Assembly: GCA_030248225.1 (NCBI GenBank)
Contig: JASANE010003436.1
Span: forward strand, 1-64,000
Source of the DNA: Trileptium ribeirensis
Lineage: Eukaryota; Nematoda; Enoplea; Enoplida; Thoracostomopsidae
Length of the DNA: 64,000 nucleotides
Direction of reading: 5' to 3'
Position 1 is the stretch's first letter; every line of letters starts with the position of its first letter. Below, one piece after another: positions 35,690 to 49,257 of the stretch. The notes beneath the pieces are model-generated. The model searched no databases. It saw nothing but the letters and a program-made list of their open reading frames with translations, and was not told where the DNA came from. The translations under genes were made by a program, and so were the position numbers.

Positions 35690-36153
35690 TCCTATTTAAC
35701 TTGTCCCACTGCGAAGTTTGCGCCATACTGCGGCTCGAATAGCAAGATGCACGCAACGTCGTGAACACATGCGCCAGTTACATTGGCTACCGACTGAACG
35801 ATGCGTTCAATACAAGATGATGGTACTGGTATATCCGTCACTTGCAGGTTTCTCTCCCCGCTATTTAGTAGAAATGTTGACGATTTCGAATATTGGCTGT
35901 CTTGCTGGATTCCGAATGCTCCACATTAGCACTGGATGAAATGCTGGTTAGCTTTATATACATTTGTGGGACAATGTGGAACTCACTACTTACGGAGTTA
36001 CGGTTAAATGAATTGTCTTCTGAATGTTTCAAACATGAAAACATACCTATTTCCTCGAGACTAATATAAAATTAACAGCGTTTTTTTCCAACGTCTTCAA
36101 CGAAAAAAAGCGCCTTATAAATCCTATCCTATCTCATCCTATATATATATAAA
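35690..36153 (+). mobile_element. 3' end of a second CR1/L2-like LINE
   Basis: RQLHWLPTERCVQYKM (about 35770-35820) matches the conserved HWLP block after the reverse transcriptase. WNSLLTELRL (about 35970-36000) matches the WNxLPxxLR block near the C-terminus in another frame. The relic ends in a CCTATC-type tail (about 36119-36150), unlike the ATT tail of the LINE at 32100, so the two are different subfamilies. 5' truncation is typical for LINE insertions. Confidence 0.75.
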
Positions 36154-37324
36154 GCGGTGTTTAACTAAATAAGTAAATTTATGTGTAATATATTGTAATA
36201 TCCATGTTGTCTATATATGGAACATATGCGGGTCAGACCATAATGCATGGTAATTTCCTTTTGACCTCAGTCTTGACATGTGCATTTCTTGCATTAGGTT
36301 TACCTAGCCATTAACTTAGTTTTAATTATGATGCATTGGCGTAAACAGACTTAATGACTATGCAAACTTTAGATACGCAGAGACGGAACCAGGTTTCTTT
36401 TGACACCGGCATTATATAGACGTCACTGGCGTAAGCTAATCTAAAAAGTGGTTTATAAACTTGATATATATAGTATAAATGTAAAAAATAAACTTGACGG
36501 CTGATTGACAAAACAGGAGGCGGCAATTTAACCTGACAACCGGCAGCTAAATACGTGGGGGAGGGAGGTAAGATCAGAACCTCCATGACCCAAGTGGATA
36601 TATCGCGATATATGAAATTACGGATTATTTTGATATGTGGCATGAAGTGCTTCGCAGCTTCCGGCAAATGGCTACCCAGAAGCTTTTTTTTTACTACGAT
36701 ACGGATTTTATAGCCGTAAACCCTTTTACAGTTTTTCTTCGTAAATTTGATCGATTTGCGTATAAAAGTTTTGCACGGCGTACAATACAACGGCTAAAAC
36801 ACGAATCCTGCTCCTAATTAGACTAGAGCAAGACTATATTGCATTTAGTGCTGGGCGATCGATTGTTTAATGTCTATCATTAACTAATGGCTCATATGAA
36901 TTAAATAATAACCACATATGCCCACGGGTTATGAAGTTACTTCCATTAATGTGAATACCTTCAATTTAGGCTAAACCTAAATTTTAACTTAATCCTAAGT
37001 CGTTATTTCGTAAATAAATTCAGCTGATCCATAAATAGATTCATCTAATATTGATCCAAAGTTCGAATTCAAGAGTTCAAGTTCGAATAATGTATAAAAT
37101 TGTACATTAATCGATATAATATTTCAAAAATTCTGGTACCAAGAAAGAACTCAAAATTCTAAAAAAATTTGTTATGAGTATGGCCAAAGTTGATATTTCC
37201 GGTATAGTCCAGTCGACCTGAGTAGACTGGTATTAAAATTCCCAATGTATCTTTAAAATATGATAGACCAATTACGGGATAGAAAAGACCCTGTATTACT
37301 ATATTTGAATTATACCCGCACGCG
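36154..37324. other. AT-rich spacer with a weak G-rich patch
   Basis: A small G-rich patch near 36540-36580 may be a fragment of the composite repeat. The ATG frame at 36635 (60 codons) has no recognised motif. Confidence 0.4.
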
Positions 37325-37755
37325 GTCTGAAGTCTTAGGGAGGAAAAGCAGGTGCTTGCTTCGGTGGTCCTTCGGCTTCTCCAGAGGATTTATCAACCGG
37401 TTGGCAGGGGCGTGGGGGAGGTCGTCAGAGGATATGTTTTCTAAAATGTTGGGGATTCAAAATTTTTCTTAATTTTTGTCAATTTTCGTCGATTTTTGCA
37501 AATTTTCTCCCAGTTTATGCCAATTTTAACTGATTTTTGTCCATTCTCCTCCGATTTTTGCTTATTTACCATCAATTTTAGCTTATGTTTGCCAAACTTT
37601 CGTGCGCGCTGTCACAGCTTGGGGAGGAGGGTTAGATGGTGCGGAGCCTGAGGGGTGGGATCAGGCTACCTGTTTTCGATAATCGGTGAGGCCCCGCGGG
37701 GTGTTTCGATCTTCAAGGTGTAATCTCCAATCTCTCCTTTGAGCACGTATATCTT
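37325..37755 (-). repeat. Composite C-rich/A-rich repeat, copy H (reverse orientation)
   Basis: G-rich blocks (37335-37430 and about 37617-37710) flank the best-preserved array of the family (about 37463-37600). This has six units of about 21 bp, consensus GATTTTTGCCAATTTTCTCC. The right end reads TTTGAGCACGTATAT as in copy B. Confidence 0.65.
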
Positions 37756-39689
37756 AATGTAAATAGTTGAGTATAAATACGTTGTCAGTGTTATTTTAAT
37801 TACTATTACCTGTATTATGCTCAACAAACCACCACAACAATCTGGCTATTATCATTCAAATTTTTTGGTAAAAGTCTAGTGCTTTCGGTCCTACGCATAA
37901 TTTCTATTCGAAGAGAATAATAAATTTGCTTGCAAACAATCGTTTCAGTTAATTTGTGATGGAACCGTAATAGTGGATAGTTAATACAAATTAGCTATTT
38001 TCAATTTTCATCAGCTGGCGATATGTTGTTTCATTTGAAATGCGCAAAGTTTAATGTCGGGATGAAATTTGGCTTAGTTGCAACTTCTGTAATCTTGTAT
38101 GCCTGGGAAATTTCACCGTGAACTGTATATAAACTATAAATTCATAACGATATATAACTGACATGGCTTATTGATATCGATGACAAGAAGATACCTGGTT
38201 CCTGTTGCTACAACAATGCGTAGTCGGTGGTTTGAATTTATTGCAATATTTTGAAAAAGCTCTGCTGTTTTTGTCTTCATTTATATTAAAGCTTTTGGAA
38301 ACAGCATTTAAATTCTGATAAGCCAAATCTGAAAAATACATCATAATTAAACGCTATGTTAATGATTATAATAAATCTGAGAAATTCAGACGTAAAAGAC
38401 TGGGCCCGCAGCCGAATAATCAATACGCATTTATGGAAATTCCGTGGCTTAAAAATACAAAAGCCGCACTGTATCTATTTCAATCATCAAAACAGGTTTA
38501 TGATCGGATGAATTTTTTGTTTAAGAAGCTTAAGCCGATGAGACGAAAACAGAAATAGAACAAATGAAATTGTCAAAACTAAGCAGGCCTAGGCGAGTGT
38601 TATCATCTGATCGCTTGATAAATTTGAAACTAGGTAATGTTCGTAAATACCTATATTATATTCTAAGTATTAATGAAACGTCAGTGGCGCTTACACATTA
38701 TTTCAGACTAAAAATTGGGTCCATGTCGCCTTTAGGGGCTGAACGTTATATCGTTAGTAAAAAGAAAAGCTTTGGGCATTGGTTCAGGGGCGGCAGCCCC
38801 AGACTTAGGCTTAGGATTAGTATATGGGTCATATTGAAACCTTAGCTTAGGCTAAAAATTAGGCTTAATATACCAAGCACGTATTTCACATCCGCCACTA
38901 AAAGTTACATTGTCCACAAATTGAATTATTTCGGTCACCGCCAAGCAAATTCTGTGTAATGCTGTAATACTGTAACATGGAATAATACCTCTACCTTGAC
39001 GTTCTTCTTAATTAGTAAAAAATCAGATCAAAATGTTGGTAGTTACCACCATCTATTCAAAGCTTTAATTTTTCTATTCAAAAATTGTTAAGGTATTTTA
39101 TAATTTTTAAGAATACATCCGCAGTTTTATTGGTGATGTTCAGAATAATATTACTCTAAAAATATAATGGTTTAGTGTATGTTCAAAACTGAAAATTGAT
39201 AACCAGGGTAGTGTCACAGGTTGTTCGTGTGTGTACTATACTACTTACCATCTCTCAATTATATGATCTTTTACCATGGTCAGTCGATCTCGATATCTTG
39301 TGGCTTGCTGAATTAGACAACCGCACCTGAGGCCATTCATTATTTCAAGAAAACGTGGAACCAGAAAGTTCTAAAATCTTAAAAGGGCATATGCGTTTTT
39401 CTCTTCATCCCAATTTTATGTGCATCTGTACAGCTGTTTAAAATTACAGTAATGTAAAGAAGTAAAATTAAAATATAGTAAATACAAGTAATCCAATGGT
39501 CTCCTAGCGCGTCTGGTTATCCAAATATCTGTCCCTAGGTTTTTTAGACATTAATTTCGAATTTGCCAATTTCCATTTACCGAAAGTACCAATAATGGAA
39601 GTGTTATTTATTTCATATGCTAGTCATGCTTCAGAGCTATATAGCACACATCACTACTGAAGCACTTGTTCAGCATGGTGGAGGTGAGA
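37756..39689. other. AT-rich spacer, nothing recognised
   Basis: The 93-codon frame at 38564 has no known motif. CAGGGGCGGCAGCCCCAG near 38786 is a palindrome resembling hAT-type transposon ends, but no partner was found. Confidence 0.4.
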
Positions 39690-40195
39690 ATGAACCTAAA
39701 TTTTCAGGCCCGGTCAGGCACGAAATCTTCAAGTGCAGGTCCAAAGCCTGGTCCAGCACGAATAAAATCTGAGCAGGCTCGGTCATGCCCTCTCTGAAAT
39801 GCCGAAAATAGCTGACATGCTTAAAATAAAATTCAATGATTTCATAAAATATATCTAAAAAGTATTGTCTTATCGAATTCTTAATATTGCACTGTCATTG
39901 CATCTGCCTGTTATTGCAATTTAGCTGGTATCGTTTTCCCGAATGAAAAGCAATTTTAAAAGAAAGTTATGCACCAACAGAAAATGAAGGTACCCCTTAT
40001 TCTTTTCCATAACAATTTGGGACAAGCAAAACATCGTATATGCATGTGTGATTACAATCATACCTATATAGATGGAACAGTTTACATCTGTAAAAATTAA
40101 AATTACACTAATATTATTTTAGTTCTATTTTTCCTGGATCAACAATTTTTATCTAGACGCAGAATCATTTAACTGAACCTGAGGCTCACTGACTC
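39690..40195 (+). repeat. Dispersed repeat family R1, copy 1
   Basis: Aligns by eye with 49670-50100 in the same orientation. Shared blocks in order: CCTAA.TTTT.AGGCCCGG, TAGCTGACA.GCTTA, TATCTAAAAA, CCTGTTATTG, AATTTAAAAG, TGTTTTAGTT and a CTGAACC block. No coding capacity is apparent; the class is unknown. Confidence 0.65.
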
Positions 40196-41551
40196 CCAAT
40201 TTTGCAAAAAAATTAGAAAAATTCTAAATCAGAATTCTCTCATCATGCAAGACGCCGCAGACACAAAATTCTATCATGGAGACGTGTCCTTGTGTTCAAT
40301 TCTTCCAAAGTTTTAAATTACTTTAAATAGTGAAATTTCAAAATTTTAACAAAGTTAGTTATTTTTGAGTGTTAGCAATGGTTTTATAGAATAGGTGTAC
40401 ATGCTGGGGTGGAGATATGCTAAAATTTTAAAGTTGGTTGAAAATAAACGAAAAATTTGAGGTTGCTACATGTTTAATTGGTGTACAAACAAGAAATCCT
40501 AATTTGCCGTTTGTTTTACCCTTCTACCGTACACCAACTAATCTATTAAGCTTTATCCATTTCTAATAAATCGTATAAATGTTGAGCTGCGGTTGCGTTT
40601 ACATTGATTCGTAGCAAACATTATGCTAAGAGTCTAGCTTGATAACATCTAGCTCTTTGATCCAAAGACGTGCATCCTTGCATGGTCCACTACGTGCATT
40701 GGTGTATCCAAGGGTGGCCACCTGGCCATGCCCTTCCCAAACAGTTTCGAAGCTTAAGAATTTGGCCTATGTCAAACCTAGAAATATGACAAATTCTGAA
40801 GTAAATCTCTAGAAAATGCGAGACCCCTCACCTGGCAATAATCTGAGGCTCCTTATGATTTTTTCTTTGCGCCTTTCTTGACTGCACAAAGTGTACATAC
40901 AAAGATTCAAAGAAATTCTATAAAAGCTTGTTAATCAAGCACAGAGGCTTCGATTTCTTCAAGTGATTCAAGGGGCCAGGATTTAGTATATATGCTAAGT
41001 TATGGAGAACACCGTTACATGAACCAATCCAAGATTTGCAAAATTATGATGTTTGTTTCAAATTACACAAGTTACAAATTTAAAATTTAGATGCACAAAC
41101 GTAACGATGTAACTATGCAATGATTCTAAAGTTAATCATATATTCCAAACAGCGCACTTTTATGTAGTGCTGACGCCAACGCCAAATTTCCTCTTGAACC
41201 ATCGTTCTTTTGCATTTCAAATTATGCTCAGCTGCTGATAATGTAAATTAGATCAGTTGTTTATCAAAAATGTAGGTGCGTGCCAAAAGGCGCTAAATTC
41301 TTCACGTTTTTTATATATCGAATATCAATATATCGATATCAAAATTCTTCTCGTCAATATCAAAAAATTTAGCCTGTTTGTGGACAATTCCTGACTAGCA
41401 AGTTTGGGAATGAAGTTGGGCGGCGAAGGCGTGTAATTTTTGACGTTTTCACGGATCGAAACGGGAAAAAATGAAGCCGAAATAATTCCGATAAACAGAT
41501 CAAAAATTTTTACTTATAGCGATCAAATGATGCAGGAAGATTGACCACCGA
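40196..41551. other. AT-rich spacer, nothing recognised
   Basis: No supportable gene or repeat pair. Confidence 0.5.
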
Positions 41552-41883
41552 TAGTCTAAACTTTGCTTAATCTAGCGGTGGTTTAAATTTTGATTAACCC
41601 TTTCCCGCACTAATCAATGTGTATTTAGCATGTTGAACAAACTTTAGCATCATGGACGGATTGAACATTGATCGTTTGCTTGCCAGGCATGTATGTTAGC
41701 AGGTACGTTATTTAGGAGCTGCTGCTCGAAACCTGACAAGCAGTGAAACGATAAAACATGTGCAAACGCATGCCGTGTGACCAACTCATTTGTTTTGTTG
41801 CGTCGCAATGCACTTTGTTATGTTGTGTGACTATGTGCAGGAAAGGGTTAATCGAGCTAGTCTAAATTTTGCTTAAAGCAAAC
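41552..41883. repeat. Three-unit 26-bp tandem repeat interrupted by a MITE
   Basis: Unit 1 is 41552-41577 (TAGTCTAAACTTTGCTTAAT...). Unit 2 is 41578-41597 plus 41852-41857. Unit 3 is 41858-41883 (TAGTCTAAATTTTGCTTAAA...). Taking out the MITE and one TTAA restores unit 2 to exactly 26 bp. Confidence 0.75.
41598..41847. mobile_element. piggyBac-type MITE (250 bp)
   Basis: Terminal inverted repeats CCCTTTCCCGCAC and GTGCAGGAAAGGG match at 12 of 13 positions. It is flanked by TTAA on both sides (41594-41597 and 41848-41851). A TTAA target duplication with CCC...GGG ends is the signature of the piggyBac superfamily. It carries no transposase frame, so it would depend on an enzyme encoded elsewhere. 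Confidence 0.88.
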
Positions 41884-43069
41884 CAATATATCAAACTGTG
41901 TTTAAAAGTATATAATGAAAATGGGTTGATCTTATAGAATGACTCCAATGATACCGGGCCACGCTGTCTCAGCAGTTCAGGTTAGCGCTCATGTTTTATC
42001 CGATGCTTTCCGAGTTAAATTTTGAGTGCAAATTGACATTAATGATTATATATCAAATCTCTCATTTATCTAATCTGATCACATATTGCGTGAAATTTTG
42101 GCAAATAAGATACTGATAAGTTTTGGGAAACGAAAAAGCTAGGATCCGCTGGGGAATTTCTTAAAACTTGATATTAAGTTTTTTCAGTTTTGGACTTTTC
42201 CTAGGTTTCCTTAGTTTCACTTTGTCTAAAGCTTTGGAAATTTTTCCCAAGTTTGTGGGAAAATAGTAGTTTTCTAAGTTTCCCGAGAAATCATGGGAGA
42301 CAGAAAATTTGCAACACGTATGGTACTATTTTAGTGGACACAACACATAAATCATAATTTCCCAAGAGAAATAGGAAGCCTCGGAAAGCGAAACAGTTCA
42401 GATTGCGTTGTTAAGACTTTTTGCCAGGTAAAGCAGCCGTTTTGGAACTTTAATCAATGTTTAAAAATATCCTGAAAAAGTTATATTTTCGAAATTTTGT
42501 CAAAGTAAGTTACTTGCGTTGGACTTGAACAATGTGTTATATATTATTATTTAATCCGCCAAAAACCTTGGTTTCATTGTTTTAAACTCATATAGAGTAT
42601 GTCGTTAGCCCGCTATGCCTCGGAGGGAAAAACGCTAGAATTTTGAAGTAAAAATGGCTGTAGCATTTCTGTTATCCTGCCGGTATTATTCACATTCTCA
42701 TACTATAAAAGGGACTAAGCAAACTGAATTTAAAACTTTGCTGTAGTCACTCGGACCGCCGTTTGCCCTTGCTGCGCATGTACTAGCGGATAAGCGTTCT
42801 TCATCGTCCATCCGCAGCTTAAATACACAAAATATGGTTCCTAAAATTTTGATAGTTCGTAGCTATATGAGCATGTTTGTCTTATATATTTAGTACTTGG
42901 ATATTTTGCTGAAATTTGCGGTTAATAGACAATTTTCAATAATGATGAGCAGCAAAATTATTTATTTCTTCCAAGCGATTCGGAAAGATGAGCCCCTTTG
43001 AAATTCGAGGTCCGTCCTCCAGAGAAGCAGGGGTCGGTGATAGCGGCGCTAACGGCTAGGCTCGAATCA
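41884..43069. other. AT-rich spacer, nothing recognised
   Basis: No supportable gene. Confidence 0.5.
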
Positions 43070-43335
43070 AAAAATGTTCCCGAACACTACAGTTAAAATT
43101 CTGCTTAATTAGATTATTTGAGAAACCAAAGGAAACAATAAACTTGAAACTGTGAACCATAGCTATATAATGAAAGTCACATATTATATGTCAGATGGAC
43201 AGATGACATAATTAATGTAATAATGCCGGAAATGCGCTTGGATCCACGATTTCGCAGCTTTAGATTGGATGTACTCGCAAGTAGTACAAGGAGCAGCTAG
43301 GAAACTGTATCTTTGCTAGAAAATAGCTTAATATT
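43070..43335 (-). repeat. Dispersed repeat family R2, copy 2
   Basis: Same two blocks and similar spacing (about 230 bp) as copy 1: CACTACAGTTAAAATT near 43088 and CTGTATCTTTGCTAGAAAATAG near 43300. It is the most diverged of the four copies. Confidence 0.5.
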
Positions 43336-44009
43336 ATGCTATCTTTCTTTTCCATGAAGATGTGGACTTCGTACAAAAATAGCGTATTTTTTGGAATTTA
43401 GTATACTAACAGATGGCAGTTGGGGAACACGTATTTATAGCTTCCCATTTGGTGGCATATGTTGAACTGAACTCATTTTTAAGCCAGAATCAAATTAATG
43501 TTATCGCCGTAACATTAAAGTTAGCGCACTAATTTTGTTCAAATTTTTCTGTGATTTTAGATATCATTCTTTTGATGGTGATCTTTCTCAGACACATAAG
43601 CGGGAATAAAAAAACAGCATATAACAATAAATAAACGTGAAACAACCTTAATGGCAAAATCTGTCGACCAATTGTTTTGTATTACGAAACATGCCTATTG
43701 CTAGATCAATTCGGCTCAAATTTCACCGTGAAAATCTCATGCGCCACATTATTAAATTAATGGCGGTTCTACCGCTTTACGCTGAATGAGAAAGTGAAGC
43801 TCCCACTTTTGTCTCCAGTGTCGAATGTAACTTCGTGACGCGTGACGTTTGTTTGTCCTAGGGTTTTGCAGTTCCGTAACCTTAGCTTGTGCAATAACAT
43901 TATTTATATGAAGATTACCGCTCCATGAAGTAAACGAATCCAAACATCAAATTTTGAATCAGAGCACAGATAATTTTATTCGTAAGAATGTGTAGGTGGG
44001 GCATACATG
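43336..44009. other. AT-rich spacer, nothing recognised
   Basis: No supportable gene. Confidence 0.5.
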
Positions 44010-44515
44010 TCGAAGCAGTGGCTCAGGGAAGTGCTAAACCCCAGAGGCCTGGGACCCCCACCCCGAAGTCCTTGTCTACGCTCTCCAGAGGGACCACCCT
44101 ATCCCATCGATGACCCCCCTCGCCCTGAAGGTGCACTGAAACATTTTTGGAAAAATGGTGAAAATAGGGTGAAAGTCTGCAAAAATATGGGGTAAGCTTG
44201 GTGAAAATGAGTTTTCGGAGCGTGGGATGGTACTCAACTTTCTTCAGCTTTCCCCCTTGGATAGCTCTGCCCCATGGTATCTACTCTCCTGAGTCCATTT
44301 TTACTCATACCCCCGCTGACCCCGGCTGCCCCTCTCATACCTAGGAGCGTCAGGATATATATCGTCAGGTTCTCAACTTTTTCAGCGCTCCCTGTTGAGG
44401 ACTTCTCCCCGATGGCATCTACTGTCCTGAGGCCGGTGTTACCGCCCCCAGCTGATCACGACTGCCCCCTCAGACCTAGGAGCGCAAAGATATATGAGCT
44501 GGGGAATGGCTGGAC
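44010..44515 (+). repeat. Composite C-rich/A-rich repeat, copy I, with internal tandem duplication
   Basis: A C-rich block (44035-44130) is followed by an A-rich stretch (GGAAAAATGGTGAAAATAGG). After that come two ~137-bp direct repeats (about 44230-44360 and 44370-44495), each with CTCAACTTT, CCCCATGG or CCCGATGG, ATCTACT.TCCTGAG, and a terminus CTAGGAGCG...GATATAT. Confidence 0.65.
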
Positions 44516-44523
44516 GGATATAT

Positions 44524-44600
44524 TTGGCTTATAAATGGCGTTTTCAAAGCATTCAAAGCATTTCAAAGCATTTTGGCTTATAAATAAAGTTTTCAAAGCA
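44524..44600. repeat. Short tandem TTTCAAAGCA repeat
   Basis: Four or five copies of (TT)TCAAAGCA, with TTGGCTTATAAAT and GTTTTCAAAGCA repeated at both ends. Confidence 0.7.
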
Positions 44601-47600
44601 ATTGTTAAACTAACTTTTTACTGCAAAATCAATCGTTTTATTTTAACAATACAATGAACATGTTTGATTATGTTTTTACAAGGCAATTCGTTTACTGCTG
44701 TTTTTCCGATAAGAAAAGTATCCGCCGAAGGAATTCGTTTTAACAGGAAGACAGATCAACTTGCCATCCGGCTATGTGTTATTTTGATTATACGTCCTGA
44801 AGATTGTTAAGCCTGATTTACGATTGTTTATTCATATAACTATATATAATCATGATATTTGTGTCTTGTAAAATAGAACTCATGAAGGCCTCCAGATTCG
44901 TTTTGCATGAAATTTAATGCTGGTAAGAACTGTGAACTAAAAAAGCTAATTTTTACCGGCTATATTAAGCGAATTACAGCCATTAATTATCGTGTTTAAT
45001 TTTATTATCTGTTTGCATTTATAGCTAATATGCACACTGGACTGATTTACTATAAATTTTTCCATCTATGTAGAACAGAATCCCTATTATTGCATGATTC
45101 TATTCCTATTTTAAAGAAAAACTTAAATGTCTGATATGCGTTGAAATCTGTTTTATTTAAAATATTACTGGTTTTTACAACTTATTTCGAAACATAGTCT
45201 AAGATCAAGATAAAGTGAACAGTATCAACGAGCCACACATGCCACCAGTGCATAGTGCAACCTTGAGGCAAACAGAACTAGATATTCTTATAATAAAAAT
45301 GACAATAATAAAATATTCAAAATTTAAGTCCAAAATGCTATTGTCAATCTGTTTAGTAGGGGAAACATCGATATTGTTGTATACAGTAGAAGGGAAAATA
45401 GGCTGTCAGTAATAAGTTTTAGTGAAAACATCAATAGCTGCGCTGTTTTTGCACAAATATTTTTACTCTATTATTCATTTACAAAAGGTGTTATTTAGTA
45501 GATATGCGTGAGGATGCCATGCAACGTATCACACGTACTGTGAAAATTTTATTGCATAAATTCAGCGGGTACCATGCTATACACAGAAACAATAAAATTC
45601 TACTTAACTTTGGCCTAAAATTAGGCGCCCATAACCCCAGTTCTTGGAAATGTAGTCATAGAAATAAAGGGTTTACAATTATGTGCTCATCGTTAAATGC
45701 AACAAATGGTAAAAAATCAGCATATCCGCTCATTCGTTGCTAAGTAACAAACGATGTTGTGATAAAACTTAACTATACTACTCCAACTAATATACTACCC
45801 CAACCCACTATCACTACTCCAACTAAATACTACCCTAACCCAGTATCACAGGTATACTTCTGTCTTTATATTCTATTAAATAACTGACAAACTTACGTAT
45901 GACACCCAAACAAGCTGAAAACAGTCGCCTATTTTTTGTAACATGACAAACTACTATAGGCTGATATAGGAGGCGAGGTTTCCCTCTCCCTTCTGCTATA
46001 ATTATTATTCATTTCCTTCTTTAAAATTTGTCTTACTATAAAAACATATGGCAGAGCTCTGCGAACGCTAGTAAGCATGCCGTGCGGACGACGTTTAATG
46101 ATTATTCATTCTTGAGTCGTATGAACGCGTTTCAGAAGCAGAACTCTGCAGTAAATGTAAAGTCTCGTATGTACCATAGGAACTTAATAAATTTGAATTT
46201 GAAAACTTTGCATTAGAGCAGCAATCGAAAAAAGATAATCTATCTTACGACAAAACAGTTTTCTTCAACAACAATTTTTAGCGCTTTCCGTGATGTGGCA
46301 GTTTGTTAAAAAGTTATTGGCTTCACGCAATACACATTAGCCTCGTATATATGCAATTGTAAATTTTCACGAAGCATAGCAGACAGAATTTGCAAACGCC
46401 CGAAGTCCGTGTACAAATAATTTATAGATGTAGTCACATGCTCGGTAAACGGTGACAAAACTATTTTGCAGCAAGATACATTGTGCTACTACCTCGTTAT
46501 AATACTCGGTAGCGGAAGTTTATTATACCTAGGGCCATCATTCTGCAATGAATTAGATATCTCCATTTTTGTTACATTTTCTGGGTTCAAGGATTGTCAT
46601 GTATATACCTGATAAATACGTTTGCATCTAATATTTCTCACGTGTAGTGATTCAACAATGCCTATGTTTGACTCAAAATTGACTGTAGCGTGGCAGTTAG
46701 AGAACAAAGTTGGATCAACAAATCTTGCAGAATGCCGTTTAGACCACACGTACAGAATAACATCGGACAAGAAGTAGCAATTTGGTAGGAAAACTGTGAG
46801 GCTATTGCAACAGCCTCCTACGGCTAGGTAATGTATAAATTTAGTTCAAATGTTCGCGTGTGTACCTATAGACAGCATAATAGCATTGGTATTATCTTAA
46901 CAGCATGCAAACCTTTTTGAATAACGTGTCCGAAACACCAATTTTTGCCAAGACTGCTGTGAATTTTATTATAATTCAGGATAGGTAGTTTATGGTCTCA
47001 AATCATTTTGTATCAAATTTAAAGAAAAGTACATTACGCAGGTCACGTGTAATGTGGCCGCTACAGCGAAAAATTTTTGGATCCTAGAAATTTTAGTCAA
47101 TTTTTTCCAAATCCGTAGCTACACCGCGGTCCTCCAACAAACTATGCAGCATGTCACTTATTTCAGAATAATTTTTGTAACAAAAGTTAAGTTTTCAAGA
47201 CTTTCAAAGGGACCCAACGTGAAAAGCCGGTGCTAACAAGTAGATGCTTACTTCAAACTGTTGCTATATCAACTTGGACCACAATTTGCATATCCTGAGC
47301 GAAGTACGAGAATACGACAGAGAATCGCGACATTAAAATTACTGAAATTATTGACTATAACTTTAACCAACAACCATTTAAGACTAATTATTCATAGCTG
47401 ATATTCTTCATAGATAATCTCTTAATGCTTTTCTGTGTGACCTTAATGCTATTCTGTGATCTTCGTAGCTTAAATTTTAAACAAAAGTATTTTGGAAAGC
47501 ACAATATTAAAAATTATTGAAATGTCAACTTTTATTCTTATTTCGATGTAAAACCAATGTTTATTCCTTTTTTGGATTCATAATATGGTTAAGCTTTTGC

Positions 47601-49257
47601 AATGGCGCCGAACCAGGTTAATGTGCGAACAGGAGAAAACGGAAAAGAACGTTTACAAATAACAATATACAAAGACATATTTTTTAAATTAACACATATC
47701 TAGTATCATAGAAACATATAACCTACCTGAATAGACGATTTTCATAAAGAGCCATTTTATGAATGAAAAATCAATTACTAGCAACTCAGCACACTAATAT
47801 TTAGATGGCAGGTTCCCAAACCTAGCTTCAAAAATTAGTGTTGGTGCACACTTCAATCATTATAGACTGATAACACTCACTCCTTCCTCTGAGCTATACT
47901 TGCTAGGGGAGGGTTATTTCTGGCCTGATAATATATCATATTGAAGCGGAAATATTATATTCAGATCTGGTGATCTCACTGAAATATGCTTTCAAAGAAG
48001 TGCAATTCGGTGCTCCTGATAAACTTTGAAATACCGACATTTCGAGAGCTGACTTCGCTTCAAACTGACGATATTTCTTACATCTGTAGTCTATGCCTAC
48101 ATGGCTGAATTGCAATAAATAATGATAAATGGATTGTGAGCCCATAAACGAAATGTAATTTAGCGATTACAGATAATAAATGAAGTTAACGCAGAAATCA
48201 ATTTGTCATTGTTATACATGTGAATATAGTTGTCTGCCATATGTTCACATGCCATAAATTTTTTGCATATCTAAAATGTAATTATTTATTTTGCTATTAT
48301 TATTTTCATAGCAAAATATAGGTTTCCAATGGGAACTAGCTATTTTACTTTATGCAATTTAAAAGTCTATACTAATGGTTATTGTAACCGGTTATTATGT
48401 ATTCTAATCCATGAGCTTGTAATTTATATATATCTGCAAACAGTACAGCTCCTAACAATTATTTTTTCGTTGATGAATGTAATATTCGTTTTGCTACTGT
48501 TTGCTTAATTATGTCGTATAATAAATCAGGCATGATATTTATCCCAACCAGATCTGCTGCAGTTTTATCGCTAGGTTAACGACACCCTGTTAGTTTTATG
48601 CAGATAGCAACGTTGAACTCCATGTAACGAGTGAAGCAGAGATAAAGTCTCAAGCTTACCAATATAATTTAAGGCATAAATATAGCTATATGCCTAACTA
48701 AACTATATTGGTTCAAAAGTATTACACGATAAACTGTAAAATTTACTCTGATATTGGTCCAAAGATGGATGTTGCCATCCTTATTTGCTGATGCACGAGT
48801 TGCTGACATTCCATCAAGACATGCTGCCTATAAACGTGAAGATTCTGGATATGTCAGTGCCACTATACCAAGGACTACGGTAACTACTACCAAGGTATCC
48901 ATCGATTGTGACATAAAAAACATTTTGAATTAGAAAACACTGATTATTTGCGTAAATTTTACACACAGAAGCTCATATATATATTTAATTTTCTCTCCGA
49001 CAAGGGTATATCATACCGATACTTGAGACAAATCGGACTATTTACTTATAGAGCTACCTACACTGACAGTAATAAAACTTGATCAAAATTTTGACCTAAA
49101 ATGGTTTGTCTACCCCAGCACCCAAATGACAGCTTCTAATACAATTAATTGTACTAAAATTATATATATTAGGTAATCCATTTCCTAGTTATAGCTGTTG
49201 GACTAAAATTGTTAAAACAAGTAGCAGTGGGATATTCTCACAACATGAACGATTCTT
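44601..49257. other. Long AT-rich gene-poor stretch
   Basis: No supportable gene. A two-copy 35-bp tandem repeat lies at about 45777-45849 (ACTACTCCAACTAA...). On the minus strand near 48070-48000, GCTCTCGAAATGTCGGTATT resembles the CTCTCGAAACGTCG stretch often seen near the 3' ends of invertebrate retroelements, a weak hint of a relic. Confidence 0.45.

Noticed and set aside
38799..38866. TTAGGC-like telomere repeats
   Set aside because: Only two or three imperfect units (TTAGGCTTAGG) with no tandem array.
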